Shown one piece after another: positions 5,566-5,803 of a stretch of DNA of 5,803 nt. The notes beneath the pieces are model-generated. The model ran no database searches. It was not told the DNA's origin and saw only the letters and a list, made by a program, of their open reading frames with translations. Location of the stretch: assembly GCA_029940345.1 (NCBI GenBank), contig JAOZRC010000255.1, forward strand, positions 1,655 to 7,457, written 5' to 3'. The first letter of the stretch is position 1, and the number at the start of each line of letters is the position of its first letter. Made by a program: the position numbers and the translations under genes. The stretch comes from Desulfobacterales bacterium (GTDB lineage: Bacteria; Desulfobacterota; Desulfobacteria; Desulfobacterales; JAUCGF01).

Positions 5566-5591
5566 ATCGGAACTTAGAAACCGGATTTTTT
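5565..5591 (+). terminator. rho-independent terminator of the PEP-CTERM gene
   Basis: AATCGG (5565-5570, starting on the last base of the stop codon) pairs with CCGGATT (5581-5587) with one bulged C, and the T run continues to 5591. The stem is short but the order of stem, loop and T tract is right, and its position at the stop codon fits. Confidence 0.5.
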
Positions 5592-5597
5592 CAAAAT

Positions 5598-5768
5598 GTA
5601 GGGTGGGCAACGTTCTTCCGCTGACCTTGTTTATTGCTGATACCAAAGCATGGCTTGGGACATTTTTTTAACCACAAACGTTGCCCACCATTTTATGCGA
5701 ATCGGTGGGCATCGCCGACAAAGATCAGGGTTGTTTCCACGCTCGGTTTCCGGCGATACCCACCCTAC
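5598..5768. mobile_element. palindromic intergenic repeat (MITE/REP-like, GTAGGGTGGGC type)
   Basis: A 171-bp element with no coding capacity. The ends are perfect 10-bp inverted repeats, GTAGGGTGGG (5598-5607) and CCCACCCTAC (5759-5768). Inside are two stem-loops. The first pairs GGTGGGCAACGTT (5602-5614) with AACGTTGCCCACC (5677-5689), 13 of 13. The second pairs GGTGGGCATCGCCG (5704-5717) with CGGCGATACCCACC (5751-5764), 13 of 14. A smaller hairpin, CCAAAGC/GCTTGG (5643-5658), with a T7 run lies in the first loop. GTAGGGTGGGC...GCCCACC units recur between genes in many bacterial genomes and behave like non-autonomous repeats. No transposase is in the window and no clear target duplication flanks it. 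Confidence 0.65.
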
Positions 5769-5803
5769 GACTGGTGAAAAACTAACCGCTTTTACCCGGA
5801 GTG

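Noticed and set aside
5443..5646. Minus-strand ORF across the end of the PEP-CTERM gene
   Set aside because: Shadow of the PEP-CTERM tail and the repeat element; no start signal or family pattern.

Overview
The window looks like a piece of a Gram-negative, probably Desulfobacterota-like, genome. The support is indirect: a PEP-CTERM (exosortase-sorted) protein, a free-standing copy of a Cys4 module that usually ends sensor proteins in that phylum, a decayed Rpn-type nuclease/transposase gene, and an intergenic GGTGGGC-type palindromic repeat. No rRNA, tRNA or CRISPR array is visible. No recognised defence or biosynthetic system is present. The phylum call is inference from gene content.

Layout. 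(1) 1-333, minus strand: the remnant of an Rpn family (PD-(D/E)XK nuclease / putative transposase) gene with a start-proximal frameshift, a large internal deletion and a 14-bp tandem duplication at the window edge; it runs off the left end. (2) 334-590: an AT-rich spacer with no gene. (3) 591-2513: three genes on the plus strand, closely spaced (gaps of 29 and 58 nt) and possibly one transcript. They encode a single-domain STAS protein of the anti-sigma-factor-antagonist type, a 112-residue coiled-coil plus Cys4 protein, and an exported protein with an STN-like domain followed by a basic linker and an acidic repeat tail. (4) 2707-4272: an exported 521-residue protein with a complete LytM/M23 metallopeptidase domain at its C-terminus and a large unrecognised N-terminal part, followed by a perfect 14-bp hairpin. 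(5) 4522-4719: a 65-codon ORF whose C-terminal half is a degenerate dockerin-like EF-hand repeat, probably a remnant. (6) 4891-5565: a 224-residue PEP-CTERM protein with its own terminator. (7) 5598-5768: a two-hairpin palindromic element with 10-bp terminal inverted repeats.

Functional reading. The STAS protein and the small Cys4 protein look like cytoplasmic signalling parts. The other three larger products carry export signals: a periplasmic or envelope STN-like protein, an M23 peptidase acting on peptidoglycan or a related cross-bridge, and a surface protein for exosortase processing. A common envelope or surface theme is plausible, but no exosortase, kinase or sigma factor lies in the window, so any link is inference. 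Base composition differs between parts: 3721-3780 in the peptidase gene has 14 G/C of 60, while 5161-5220 in the PEP-CTERM gene has 36 of 60. This suggests a mosaic accessory region.
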